From assembly GCF_000717995.1 (NCBI RefSeq), contig NZ_JODM01000022.1:69455-133454 (forward strand): a DNA stretch of 64,000 nt. The letters are read 5' to 3'. The position numbers were made by a program, and so were the translations under genes. The notes under the pieces are model-generated. The model had not been told where the DNA came from, made no database searches, and saw only the letters and a program-made list of their open reading frames with translations. This DNA is from Streptomyces violaceorubidus (GTDB lineage: Bacteria; Actinomycetota; Actinomycetes; Streptomycetales; Streptomycetaceae). This document shows, one piece after another, positions 41,016-47,512 of this stretch (positions within the stretch are counted from its first letter, which is position 1; each line of letters begins with the position of its first letter).

Positions 41016-41543
41016 TTACCGAGCGGGCTCGGGGAGGTCCTTCAGGGCGTCGAGCGCCCGTGCGGTGATCTCCTCGGGGGTGCCGGCGACGTCCACCGCG
41101 ACTCCCGCCTCGTCCGGCTGCAGCGGCTGGAGCGTGGCGAACTGGGAGTCGAGCAGGGCCGTCGGCATGAAGTGGCCCTGCCGGTGCGACATCCGGTCCT
41201 CGATCAGCTCACGGCTGCCCGTGAGATGCACGAAGACGACACCGGGAGCGGCGGCCCGCAGCCGGTCGCGGTACGAGCGCTTCAGCGCCGAACTGCTCAC
41301 CACCCCACCGAGCCCGGCCCGCCCGTGCGCCCAGCCGCCGATGGCGTCCAGCCAGGGCCAGCGGTCCTCGTCGGTGAGCGGGGTGCCGGCCGTCATCTTG
41401 GCGATGTTGGCCGGGGGGTGGAAGTCGTCGCCCTCGGCGTAGGGAACGCCGAGCCGGGCCGCGAGCAGGGGACCGATGGTGGTCTTCCCGGTGCCCGCGA
41501 CACCCATGACCACGACGACGTGGGGGGTGTGCAGTTGCTGCAT
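41016..41543 (-). CDS. gntK: Gluconokinase
   Basis: A 175-residue P-loop kinase that forms 6-phosphogluconate for the pentose phosphate pathway. Walker A is GVAGTGKTT (about 14-22), followed by GDDFHPPANIAKMTAGTPLTDEDRWPWL, the gluconate-kinase signature region. The ATG at 41543 is chosen with GAGAG upstream; a GTG at 41576 in frame would add 11 residues. It is first gene of the operon; its promoter faces the divergent regulator over a short spacer containing an FCD-type GntR operator. Confidence 0.94.
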   Translation of the reverse strand: MQQLHTPHVVVVMGVAGTGKTTIGPLLAARLGVPYAEGDDFHPPANIAKMTAGTPLTDEDRWPWLDAIGGWAHGRAGLGGVVSSSALKRSYRDRLRAAAPGVVFVHLTGSRELIEDRMSHRQGHFMPTALLDSQFATLQPLQPDEAGVAVDVAGTPEEITARALDALKDLPEPAR

Positions 41544-41602
41544 CGCACTCTCGCTGTCTGCTGTCTTCGTCGACACCTGATGTCGACGCAACTGAAACTC
41601 AT

Positions 41603-41613
41603 TAGTAGGACAA
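41603..41613. promoter_or_regulatory. FadR-type GntR operator candidate
   Basis: TAGTAGGACAA fits the FadR-subfamily consensus TNGTNNNACNA exactly (TTGTCCTACTA on the other strand). It lies 60 bp from the gntK start and 67 bp from the divergent gntR start, within the AT-richest part of the window. Confidence 0.6.
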
Positions 41614-41679
41614 CTTCAAGAGTCTGTGACATATAAGTCTGACTTTTTGTTCCAGTGACGTGCCCCGTACGCTGAGTGC

Positions 41680-42381
41680 ATGAGCACACCGGGCCGGGGC
41701 CTGCACGGCCGCGTTTTGGACACCCTCGGCCCCGCGATCACAGCGGGCGCATACCCCGCGGGCAGCGTTCTGCGCACGGACGAACTCGCCCAGCGCTTCG
41801 AGGTCTCGCGCTCCGTGATGCGGGAGGCGGTCCGGGTGCTGGAATCCATGCACCTCGTCGAGTCGCGCCGCCGCGTCGGCGTCACCGTCCTGCCCGAGTG
41901 CGAGTGGAACGTCTACGACCCGCAGGTCATCCGCTGGCGCCTGGCCGGCTCCGAACGCCCCCGGCAGCTGCGCTCCCTGACCGTGCTCAGGTCGGCCGTC
42001 GAGCCGGTGGCGGCGGGCCTGGCCGCACGGCACGCCACGGCGGAGCAGTGCGCCGAGCTGACCGAGTGCGCGCTCGGCATGGTCGCCAACTCACGCGGTC
42101 ACCGACTGGAGGAGTACCTCTTCCACGACGTGGCCTTCCACCGCGTCATCCTCACCGCGTCCGGCAACGAGATGTTCGCCCGCCTCGGCGGCGTCGTCGC
42201 CGAGGTCCTGGCCGGCCGCACCCACCACGACGTGATGTTCGAGGACCCCGACCCGGCCGCCGTCACCCTGCACGTCCAGGTCGCCGAGGCGGTCCGCGCC
42301 CGTGACGCGGAGCGCGCGGAGCGGCTGACCCGGGAGATCACGGAGGGCGCGCTTCAGGAGCTGGACATCCTGGCGCCGTAG
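41680..42381 (+). CDS. gntR: GntR-family regulator, FadR/FCD type, of the gluconate operon
   Basis: A 233-residue regulator with an N-terminal winged helix (about 8-72: GSVLRTDELAQRFEVSRSVM, then REAVRVLESMHLVESRRRVG) and a helical FCD domain (FHDVAFHRVILTASGNEMFARL, with the metal-ligand His residues of FCD proteins). It is divergent from gntK. By context it represses the kinase-permease-dehydrogenase operon and is relieved by gluconate or a phosphorylated product. The start is near the apparent transcription start, so the mRNA may be nearly leaderless. Confidence 0.92.
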   Translation: MSTPGRGLHGRVLDTLGPAITAGAYPAGSVLRTDELAQRFEVSRSVMREAVRVLESMHLVESRRRVGVTVLPECEWNVYDPQVIRWRLAGSERPRQLRSLTVLRSAVEPVAAGLAARHATAEQCAELTECALGMVANSRGHRLEEYLFHDVAFHRVILTASGNEMFARLGGVVAEVLAGRTHHDVMFEDPDPAAVTLHVQVAEAVRARDAERAERLTREITEGALQELDILAP

Positions 42382-42412
42382 GCCGCCGGGGTTCGTTCCG
42401 GGGGCGGCGTCG

Positions 42413-42787
42413 TCAGCCGAGGATCTCGCCGTCGACGTACACCCACGCCCCGTCCACCCGCTCGAACCGGCTCCGCTCGTGCAGCGAACCGCCGCGGTAG
42501 GACGCCCGGAACGTCACGGTCCCGGTGGTGTGGAAGGCGGAGGCGTCGGCCGTGTCCAGGATCTCCAGGCCGGTCCATCGCATGCCCGGGTCCAGATCGA
42601 GCCGCGTCGGCCGGGTCCGCGGGTGCCAGGTGCGCAGCAGATAGCCCGCGTCCCCCTTCACGAAGGCGCTGTAGCGCGAGCGCATCAGGGCCTCGGCGCT
42701 CGGTGCGGCGGCGGTCCCGGCATGGAAACGGCCACAGCACCTCTCGTACGGCTCGGGTCGTCCGCAGGGACAGGCAGGGGTGCTCAT
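42413..42787 (-). CDS. YchJ-family protein with SEC-C zinc motif
   Basis: A 124-residue protein. The N-terminus CPCGRPEPYERCCGRFH is a SEC-C zinc-binding motif, followed by an NTF2-like domain (ALMRSRYSAFVKGDAGYLLRTWHP, then FRASYRGGSLHERSRFERVDGAWVYVDG). The family is called UPF0225/YchJ; biochemical role not established. The ATG at 42787 was chosen to begin just before the SEC-C motif. Confidence 0.9.
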   Translation of the reverse strand: MSTPACPCGRPEPYERCCGRFHAGTAAAPSAEALMRSRYSAFVKGDAGYLLRTWHPRTRPTRLDLDPGMRWTGLEILDTADASAFHTTGTVTFRASYRGGSLHERSRFERVDGAWVYVDGEILG

Positions 42788-42845
42788 GGCGCCCACTGTA
42801 GTGGCGTGCACCGTGGGGGAAGAACGGCGGATGAAAAGCAGAAAA

Positions 42846-42862
42846 CCCCTGCTCAGCAGGGG
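42846..42862 (-). terminator. Rho-independent terminator of tRNA-Leu
   Basis: A perfect 7-bp hairpin (arms CCCCTGC and GCAGGGG, loop of three) follows the tRNA by 7 bp and is followed on the minus strand by TTTTCTGCTTTT, a good U-rich tract for Streptomyces. Confidence 0.88.
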
Positions 42863-42869
42863 TTTCAGC

Positions 42870-42957
42870 TGGTGTCCGAGGGGGGACTTGAACCCCCACG
42901 CCCGATAAAGGGCACTAGCACCTCAAGCTAGCGCGTCTGCCATTCCGCCACCCGGAC
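42870..42957 (-). tRNA. tRNA-Leu (GAG anticodon)
   Basis: On the minus strand the gene begins GTCCGGGTGGCGGAATGGCA. The acceptor stem GTCCGGG pairs with CTCGGAC (one G-U). The D-arm is TGGCGGAATGGCAGACG, the anticodon stem CTAGC/GCTAG encloses loop TTGAGGT, giving anticodon GAG (decodes CUC/CUU). A long class II variable arm (TGCCCTTTATCGGGCGT) and the T-arm GGGGGTTCAAGTCCCCC follow. Discriminator A is at 42873 and CCA is encoded at 42872-42870. Confidence 0.97.
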
Positions 42958-43033
42958 AAGGTGTCTGTCGCGCGGGTTTCCTCCCGCGGCGACGACGTAA
43001 ACATTACCAGGCTTTCCGGGGTGGCCGATCACC

Positions 43034-43063
43034 CCCTCCTTGGGCCCGGAGGGCCCAGGGAGG
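43034..43063. repeat. Strong inverted repeat upstream of the M20 peptidase
   Basis: GGGCCC arms flanking GGA, extended by CCTCC/GGAGG with a small internal loop, form a stable hairpin about 70 bp before the start codon. A GACATCGGCAGT-type direct repeat follows at 43087-43112. It could attenuate or protect the mRNA; no function is shown. Confidence 0.5.
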
Positions 43064-43130
43064 AGGATGAGGGGGACCCACCAGCAGTGACATCGGCACT
43101 GACATCGGCAGTGACAGCGGGAGGAACCAC

Positions 43131-44456
43131 GTGAGCGACTCGGGCACGGCCAGGAGCGTCACCGGCGAGGAAGAGGTCGTCGACCTCTGCCGCGAGCTGA
43201 TCCGGATCGACACCAGCAACTACGGCGACCACTCGGGGCCGGGCGAGCGCAAGGCCGCCGAGTACGTCGCCGAGAAGCTCGCCGAGGTGGGACTCGAACC
43301 GAAGATCTTCGAGTCCCACCCCGGACGCGCCTCCACGGTGGCCCGGATCGAGGGCACGGACCCGTCCCGGCCCGCGCTGCTCATCCACGGCCACACCGAC
43401 GTCGTCCCGGCCAACGCGGACGACTGGACCCACCACCCCTTCTCCGGGGAGATCGCCGACGGCTGCGTGTGGGGGCGCGGTGCCGTCGACATGAAGGACA
43501 TGGACGCGATGACGCTCGCCGTCGTCCGCGACCGGCTGCGCAGCGGGCGCAAGCCCCCGCGGGACATCGTGCTGGCGTTCCTCGCCGACGAGGAGGCCGG
43601 CGGCACGTACGGCGCCCGCCACCTCGTGGACCACCACCCCGACCTCTTCGAGGGCGTCACCGAGGCGATCAGCGAGGTGGGCGGCTTCTCCTTCACGGTG
43701 AGCGAGCAGCGCCGCCTCTATCTGATCCAGACGGCCGAGAAGGGCATCCACTGGATGAAGCTGACCGTGGCCGGCACCGCGGGGCACGGGTCGATGATCC
43801 ACCGGGACAACGCCATCACCGAACTGTCCGAGGCCGTCGCGCGTCTGGGCCGGCACAAGTTCCCCGTCCGCGTCACCAGGACGACCCGGGCCTTCCTCGA
43901 CGAACTCGGCGACGCGCTCGGCACCGAGCTGGACCCGGAGAACATGGAGGGCACGCTCGCCAAGCTCGGCGGCATCGCCAAGCTCATCGGCGCCACCCTG
44001 AGCAACACCGCCAACCCGACCCAGCTGGGCGCGGGTTACAAGGTCAACGTCATCCCCGGCGAGGCCACCGCGCATGTCGACGGGCGTTTCCTGCCCGGGT
44101 ACGAGGAGGAGTTCCTCGCCGACGTCGACCGGATCCTCGGACCGCACGTGCGGCGCGAGGACGTGCACGCCAACAAGGCCGTCGAGACGACCTTCGACGG
44201 AGCGCTGGTCGACGCGATGCAGTCCGCCCTGGTGGCCGAGGACCCGGCCGCGAAGGCGGTCCCCTATATGCTCTCCGGCGGCACGGACGCCAAGTCCTTC
44301 GACGAACTCGGCATCCGTGGTTTCGGCTTCGCGCCGCTCAAGCTGCCGCCGGAGCTGGACTTTGCGGGCATGTTCCACGGGGTGGACGAGCGGGTGCCGG
44401 TGGAGGGACTCCAGTTCGGAGTGCGGGTGCTCGACCGATTCATCGACGCGTCCTGA
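43131..44456 (+). CDS. M20/M25/M40-family metallopeptidase
   Basis: A 441-residue cytosolic di-zinc hydrolase (ArgE/DapE/CPG2/ACY1 group). Metal ligands: His in LLIHGHTDVVPA (about residue 87), bridging Asp in GRGAVDMKDMDA (about 120), catalytic Glu-Glu in LADEEAGGTYG (about 155) and a C-terminal His in FAGMFHGVDERVP (about 417). A lid/dimerisation domain lies in the middle (GIHWMKLTVAGTAGHGSMI). Such enzymes cleave dipeptides or N-acyl amino acids; the precise substrate is unknown. The GTG start follows GGGAGGA. Confidence 0.92.
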   Translation: MSDSGTARSVTGEEEVVDLCRELIRIDTSNYGDHSGPGERKAAEYVAEKLAEVGLEPKIFESHPGRASTVARIEGTDPSRPALLIHGHTDVVPANADDWTHHPFSGEIADGCVWGRGAVDMKDMDAMTLAVVRDRLRSGRKPPRDIVLAFLADEEAGGTYGARHLVDHHPDLFEGVTEAISEVGGFSFTVSEQRRLYLIQTAEKGIHWMKLTVAGTAGHGSMIHRDNAITELSEAVARLGRHKFPVRVTRTTRAFLDELGDALGTELDPENMEGTLAKLGGIAKLIGATLSNTANPTQLGAGYKVNVIPGEATAHVDGRFLPGYEEEFLADVDRILGPHVRREDVHANKAVETTFDGALVDAMQSALVAEDPAAKAVPYMLSGGTDAKSFDELGIRGFGFAPLKLPPELDFAGMFHGVDERVPVEGLQFGVRVLDRFIDAS

Positions 44457-44508
44457 TTCGCCCGTGCGTACGGGAGGCGACCGGGACGAGTGAATGCGCT
44501 CATAAGCT

Positions 44509-44536
44509 CGTAGCCTCATTACTCCCTCCTCGTTAC
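44509..44536 (+). promoter_or_regulatory. Candidate sigma-BldN-type promoter of chpH
   Basis: CGTAGCC (44509-44515), a 15-base spacer and CGTTAC (44531-44536) lie about 50 bp before the chpH start. Chaplin genes are known to be transcribed by the ECF sigma factor BldN, whose promoters have CGTAAC-like and CGTT-like elements. The match is approximate. Confidence 0.4.
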
Positions 44537-44587
44537 AGGTGATGCGATCGGCAATTTTGGGATCGCGTTTGCCAACTAGGAGGAACA

Positions 44588-44821
44588 ATGCTCAAGAAGG
44601 TCGTCGCCGCCGCGGCTGCCACCGGTGGTCTGGTTCTCGCGGGCGCGGGCATGGCCGTCGCCGACTCCGGTGCCCAGGGTGCCGCCGTGCACTCGCCCGG
44701 CGTCCTTTCCGGCAACGTCGTTCAGGTCCCCGTGCACGTGCCGGTGAACGTCTGCGGCAACACGATCTCCGTGATCGGTCTGCTGAACCCCGCCTTCGGC
44801 AACGTCTGCATCAACAAGTGA
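44588..44821 (+). CDS. chpH: Short chaplin ChpH
   Basis: A 77-residue secreted hydrophobic surface protein that assembles amyloid fibrils on aerial hyphae and lowers surface tension. A signal peptide (MLKKVVAAAAATGGLVLAGAGMAVA, cleavage near residue 25) is followed by one chaplin domain with the family's two cysteines (VPVNVCGNTISVIGLLNPAFGNVC) and the GN motifs. A strong AGGAGG site precedes the ATG. ChpH is one of the minimal chaplins needed for aerial growth in S. coelicolor. It is followed by a strong stem-loop and then chpC. Confidence 0.98.
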   Translation: MLKKVVAAAAATGGLVLAGAGMAVADSGAQGAAVHSPGVLSGNVVQVPVHVPVNVCGNTISVIGLLNPAFGNVCINK

Positions 44822-44851
44822 CGTTGTGCCTCGCCCCGTGAGGATCTGATT

Positions 44852-44894
44852 CCGTCGGTCCCGGAGTGCACGCCATGCGCTCCGGGGCCGACGG
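44852..44894 (+). terminator. Long stem-loop between chpH and chpC
   Basis: A 15-bp stem (44852-44866 with 44880-44894, one wobble pair) around a 13-base loop begins 31 bp after the chpH stop. There is no long U tract. It can terminate or stabilise the 3' end of the very abundant chpH mRNA and separate it from chpC. Confidence 0.75.
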
Positions 44895-44999
44895 CCTTTC
44901 GGGGGACATTCGAGGCGGGGGCGCGACGGCGACGCCGGAGTTCCGGCACTCTCGGCATTCTCGGTACCACGGGACCAGGACAAGGCAGGGATTCAGGAA

Positions 45000-45806
45000 A
45001 TGCGACAGGTCACCCGCAAGGGCCTGATGACGATGGCGGCGGCCACCGGCGTGATCGCCGCCGCTGGCGGTGCCGCCCACGCGGACTCGGGTGCGTACGG
45101 CTCGAGTTCGGGTTCGCCCGGCGTGGCGTCCGGCAACACGGTGCAGGCCCCGGTGCACGTGCCGGTGAACGTCTGCGGCAACACGGTGGATGTGGTCGGC
45201 ATCCTCAACCCGGCGATGGGCAACGCGTGCGCCAACAAGGGTGGCGGCGCCTCCGGCGGACACGGCGGACACGGCGGCTCGGGCGGATACGGCGACTCCG
45301 GGAGCCATGGCGGCTCGCACGGGGGCTCGCACGACGACTCGCACGGGGGCTCCCACGCCGGCGGTCACGCCACGGACTCGCCGGGGGTCGGCTCCGGTAA
45401 CCACGTCGAGGTGCCGATCGACGTGCCGGTGAACGTGTGCGGCAACAGCATCGACGTCGTCGGAGTCCTCAACCCGGCCTTCGGCAACGACTGCGGCAAC
45501 GGGGGTGGCGGAGGGGACCACTCGACGCCCCCCGGCGACCACGAGACGCCCCCCGAGAAGCCGGACACTCCCGATAACCCCGACACCCCCGACACCCCGG
45601 ACAAGCCGTCCGGCCCGGACGGTGAGACGCCGGGCGGTTCCGAGGACGACAACGAGCCGGGCACCCAGACCGTCGCCCAGCCCGGCGGCGACGCGGCGCT
45701 CGCCGAGACCGGCAGCGACCTGCCGCTGGGCCTCGCCCTGCCGGTCGGCGCCGGCGCGCTGCTCGCGGGCACGGTGCTCTACCGCAAGGCCCGCGCCTCG
45801 GCGTGA
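45000..45806 (+). CDS. chpC: Long, sortase-anchored chaplin ChpC
   Basis: A 268-residue cell-wall protein. A signal peptide (about 1-28) is followed by two chaplin domains, each with a Cys pair: about 33-80 (VPVNVCGNTVDVVGILNPAMGNAC) and about 120-162 (VPVNVCGNSIDVVGVLNPAFGNDC). A Gly/Ser/His-rich linker separates them (GGSHGGSHDDSHGGSHAGG), and a Pro/Asp-Thr-rich wall-spanning region follows. The sorting signal is LAETG (234-238), hydrophobic helix, then YRKARASA. Sortase anchors it to peptidoglycan, where it can nucleate the short chaplins. It is separately promoted or read through from chpH. Confidence 0.97.
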   Translation: MRQVTRKGLMTMAAATGVIAAAGGAAHADSGAYGSSSGSPGVASGNTVQAPVHVPVNVCGNTVDVVGILNPAMGNACANKGGGASGGHGGHGGSGGYGDSGSHGGSHGGSHDDSHGGSHAGGHATDSPGVGSGNHVEVPIDVPVNVCGNSIDVVGVLNPAFGNDCGNGGGGGDHSTPPGDHETPPEKPDTPDNPDTPDTPDKPSGPDGETPGGSEDDNEPGTQTVAQPGGDAALAETGSDLPLGLALPVGAGALLAGTVLYRKARASA

Positions 45807-45827
45807 GACGGGCACACCGGCACACGC

Positions 45828-45855
45828 AGCGGGCTCCGCACCGGCGGGGCCCGCT
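45828..45855. terminator. Hairpin terminator between chpC and the convergent DUF5703 gene
   Basis: Arms AGCGGGCTCCGC (45828-45839) and GCGGGGCCCGCT (45844-45855) form a 12-bp stem with one wobble and a four-base loop. It sits 22 bp after the chpC stop. Confidence 0.75.
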
Positions 45856-45902
45856 CCGTTTCCGCCTCCGTCACTCGTGCCCGACCGGGCCCGGTCACCG
45901 GC

Positions 45903-46091
45903 TCACCAGGTGGCGCGCACCTGGCGGATGATCCGCCGCCGCAACCGCACCTTGCGGCTGCCGTCGCGCAGCAGGGTGAGGCGGTACAACTCCCAGTGTC
46001 CGTACTCGGCATGGTCCGTCAGCTGACGCGTCGCCTCCTTGCGGGTGACCCCGCGCGGTAGGTACACATCGACAAATTCGTATTCCGGCAT
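45903..46091 (-). CDS. DUF5703-family small protein
   Basis: A 62-residue basic protein (MPEYEFVDVYLPRGVTRKEA at the start, ending RKVRLRRRIIRQVRATW), widely conserved in Streptomyces. The pattern suggests a small alpha/beta fold with an exposed Arg-rich face; nucleic-acid contact is possible but unshown. It is divergent from the next gene (47-bp spacer). Confidence 0.85.
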   Translation of the reverse strand: MPEYEFVDVYLPRGVTRKEATRQLTDHAEYGHWELYRLTLLRDGSRKVRLRRRIIRQVRATW

Positions 46092-46138
46092 CGAATCTAT
46101 TGTGCGGGCTGGGGCCCGGTACGGATAGCGTCTGCACT

Positions 46139-46876
46139 ATGTCTGATGCTGCGCAGCCCACCGCTGCCGAGGTACGCGCCGCCGCCGAAGCGGTCAAGAC
46201 CGCGCTCGACCGCCACCTTGCCGCGGTCGAACGCCGGTCGGGAGAGGAAGACCCGGCCGTCTACGACGCGTTCAACGAGCTGGCCGCGGCCGCGGAGGCG
46301 TACGACGAACTGCTCTACGATCGGTACGACGAGGTCACTCCCTTCGAGATCCCCGGCGAGGACACGCTGCCGCCGTACACGGGCCCCGAGGAACCCAGTG
46401 CGCTGAGCGTCCTGATCCGCCGCGACTACGCGGTGGCCGAGCCGCAGCGGCTGATGGCCCAGGCGAGGCGGGTCGAGGCGGCGGACGAGGAGGCGCCGGG
46501 CGCGGGGGCCTCCGACACGGTGCACGGAGCCCTCGGCCTGCTCTTCGGCGAGTTCGAGCCGGACGAGATCGCCTCCCGGCACAAGGAGTTCGGTCTGGAG
46601 GAGGGCGACTCCACGCTCTGGGTGACGGCCGCGGACGAGAGCGCCGAGCCCGGCGAGTGGCTGGAGGCGCCGTTCGAGCAGGTCGACCCGCAGCGGATGG
46701 TCTGCCGTTTCGACGTCAGCGCGGTCTTCGACGAGGACTACGACGACGGCGAGGACGAGGACGAGGACGTAGACAGCGATGCCGAGCTGACGGAACTGGA
46801 CGCGGACCTCGACCCGGATCCGGACCCGGACCTCGACGAGGACGGTGAACCGGCGCGGCCGGACGCTGACCGCTGA
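46139..46876 (+). CDS. Hypothetical protein with highly acidic tail
   Basis: A 245-residue protein of unrecognised family. The N-terminal 60 residues are helical (EVRAAAEAVKTALDRHLAAVE). The middle part contains a conserved-looking TPFEIPGEDTLPPYTGPEEP then SALSVLIRRDYAV, and a beta-rich stretch ends GDSTLWVTAADES. The last 55 residues are mostly Asp and Glu. The ATG at 46139 is preferred to an in-frame ATG at 46100. The acidic tail could bind basic proteins or cations; function unknown. Confidence 0.8.
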   Translation: MSDAAQPTAAEVRAAAEAVKTALDRHLAAVERRSGEEDPAVYDAFNELAAAAEAYDELLYDRYDEVTPFEIPGEDTLPPYTGPEEPSALSVLIRRDYAVAEPQRLMAQARRVEAADEEAPGAGASDTVHGALGLLFGEFEPDEIASRHKEFGLEEGDSTLWVTAADESAEPGEWLEAPFEQVDPQRMVCRFDVSAVFDEDYDDGEDEDEDVDSDAELTELDADLDPDPDPDLDEDGEPARPDADR

Positions 46877-47512
46877 GCCTCACACCCCGCCGACCGGGGA
46901 TACGACGCCGACGGCGGGCCCGCGGCACCGGCTGCCCGCAGCCGTCGGGGGACACGCGAGCCCCCGAGGACCAGTGAACGTCCTGCGTCGCCCAGCAGCC
47001 GCCCGGACCCCTGAGACGCCACCACGGCACGGGACGCGCGTCCCGCGACCGTCCCGGCGAGGTCGCGGCGGGCGGCCGGGAGGTCGGAGAGCTGCGGCGT
47101 GCCGGTTCACGGCGAACCTGGCCGTGCCTGGTTCCGACCGCCGTCCCGGGGGCCCCGCCCACGTCCGGCGACCGCCTGGAGGCTCAGGCCCGGCGCCGGG
47201 AGCCGGGTTGCCGGGTGACCGGGCCTCTGGTGTGCCGGTTCGCGGCGAGCCCGGCCGTGCGTGGTCCTGCCGCGCCCTCCGGGTCGTGCCCCCCATGTCC
47301 GGCGAACGTGCCGGAGGCCCAAGCCGGGCGCCGGGAGACGGGTTGCTGGGCCGCTGGTGTGTCTCTAAGCGGCAGTCTGGTCTTGCGTGGCCCGCGCCAG
47401 CCGGGGCTCGCGGTGTTGCGTCTGTCTCCCGGCGGTGGCCGCCCGGGACCGTTGTTCCAGGCGGCCGGGCGGCCGTAGGACCGGGCGGCTGGGCGCCCGG
47501 GGGACCGCTGGC
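46877..47512. other. Gene-free region with decaying ~130-bp tandem repeats
   Basis: No coding sequence is supported in this 636-bp convergent spacer. Three degenerate tandem copies of a roughly 130-bp unit begin at 47099, 47232 and 47359 (periods 133 and 127). Each starts GTGCCGGTT or GTGTCTCTA and carries conserved blocks ACGGCGAACC/GCGGCGAGCC, TGTCCGGCGA and CGCCGGGAGNCGGGTTG. Copy 3 is the most diverged. Open frames here read as Arg/Pro/Gly low complexity. Confidence 0.75.
47099..47480. repeat. Degenerate ~130-bp tandem repeat, about three copies
   Basis: Copies start at 47099, 47232 and 47359. Shared blocks include GTGCCGGTTC (copies 1 and 2), GGCCGTGC then TGGT, GTCCGGCGA, GCGCCGGGAG and CGGGTTGC. 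Identity is high between copies 1 and 2 and lower in copy 3. Confidence 0.7.
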
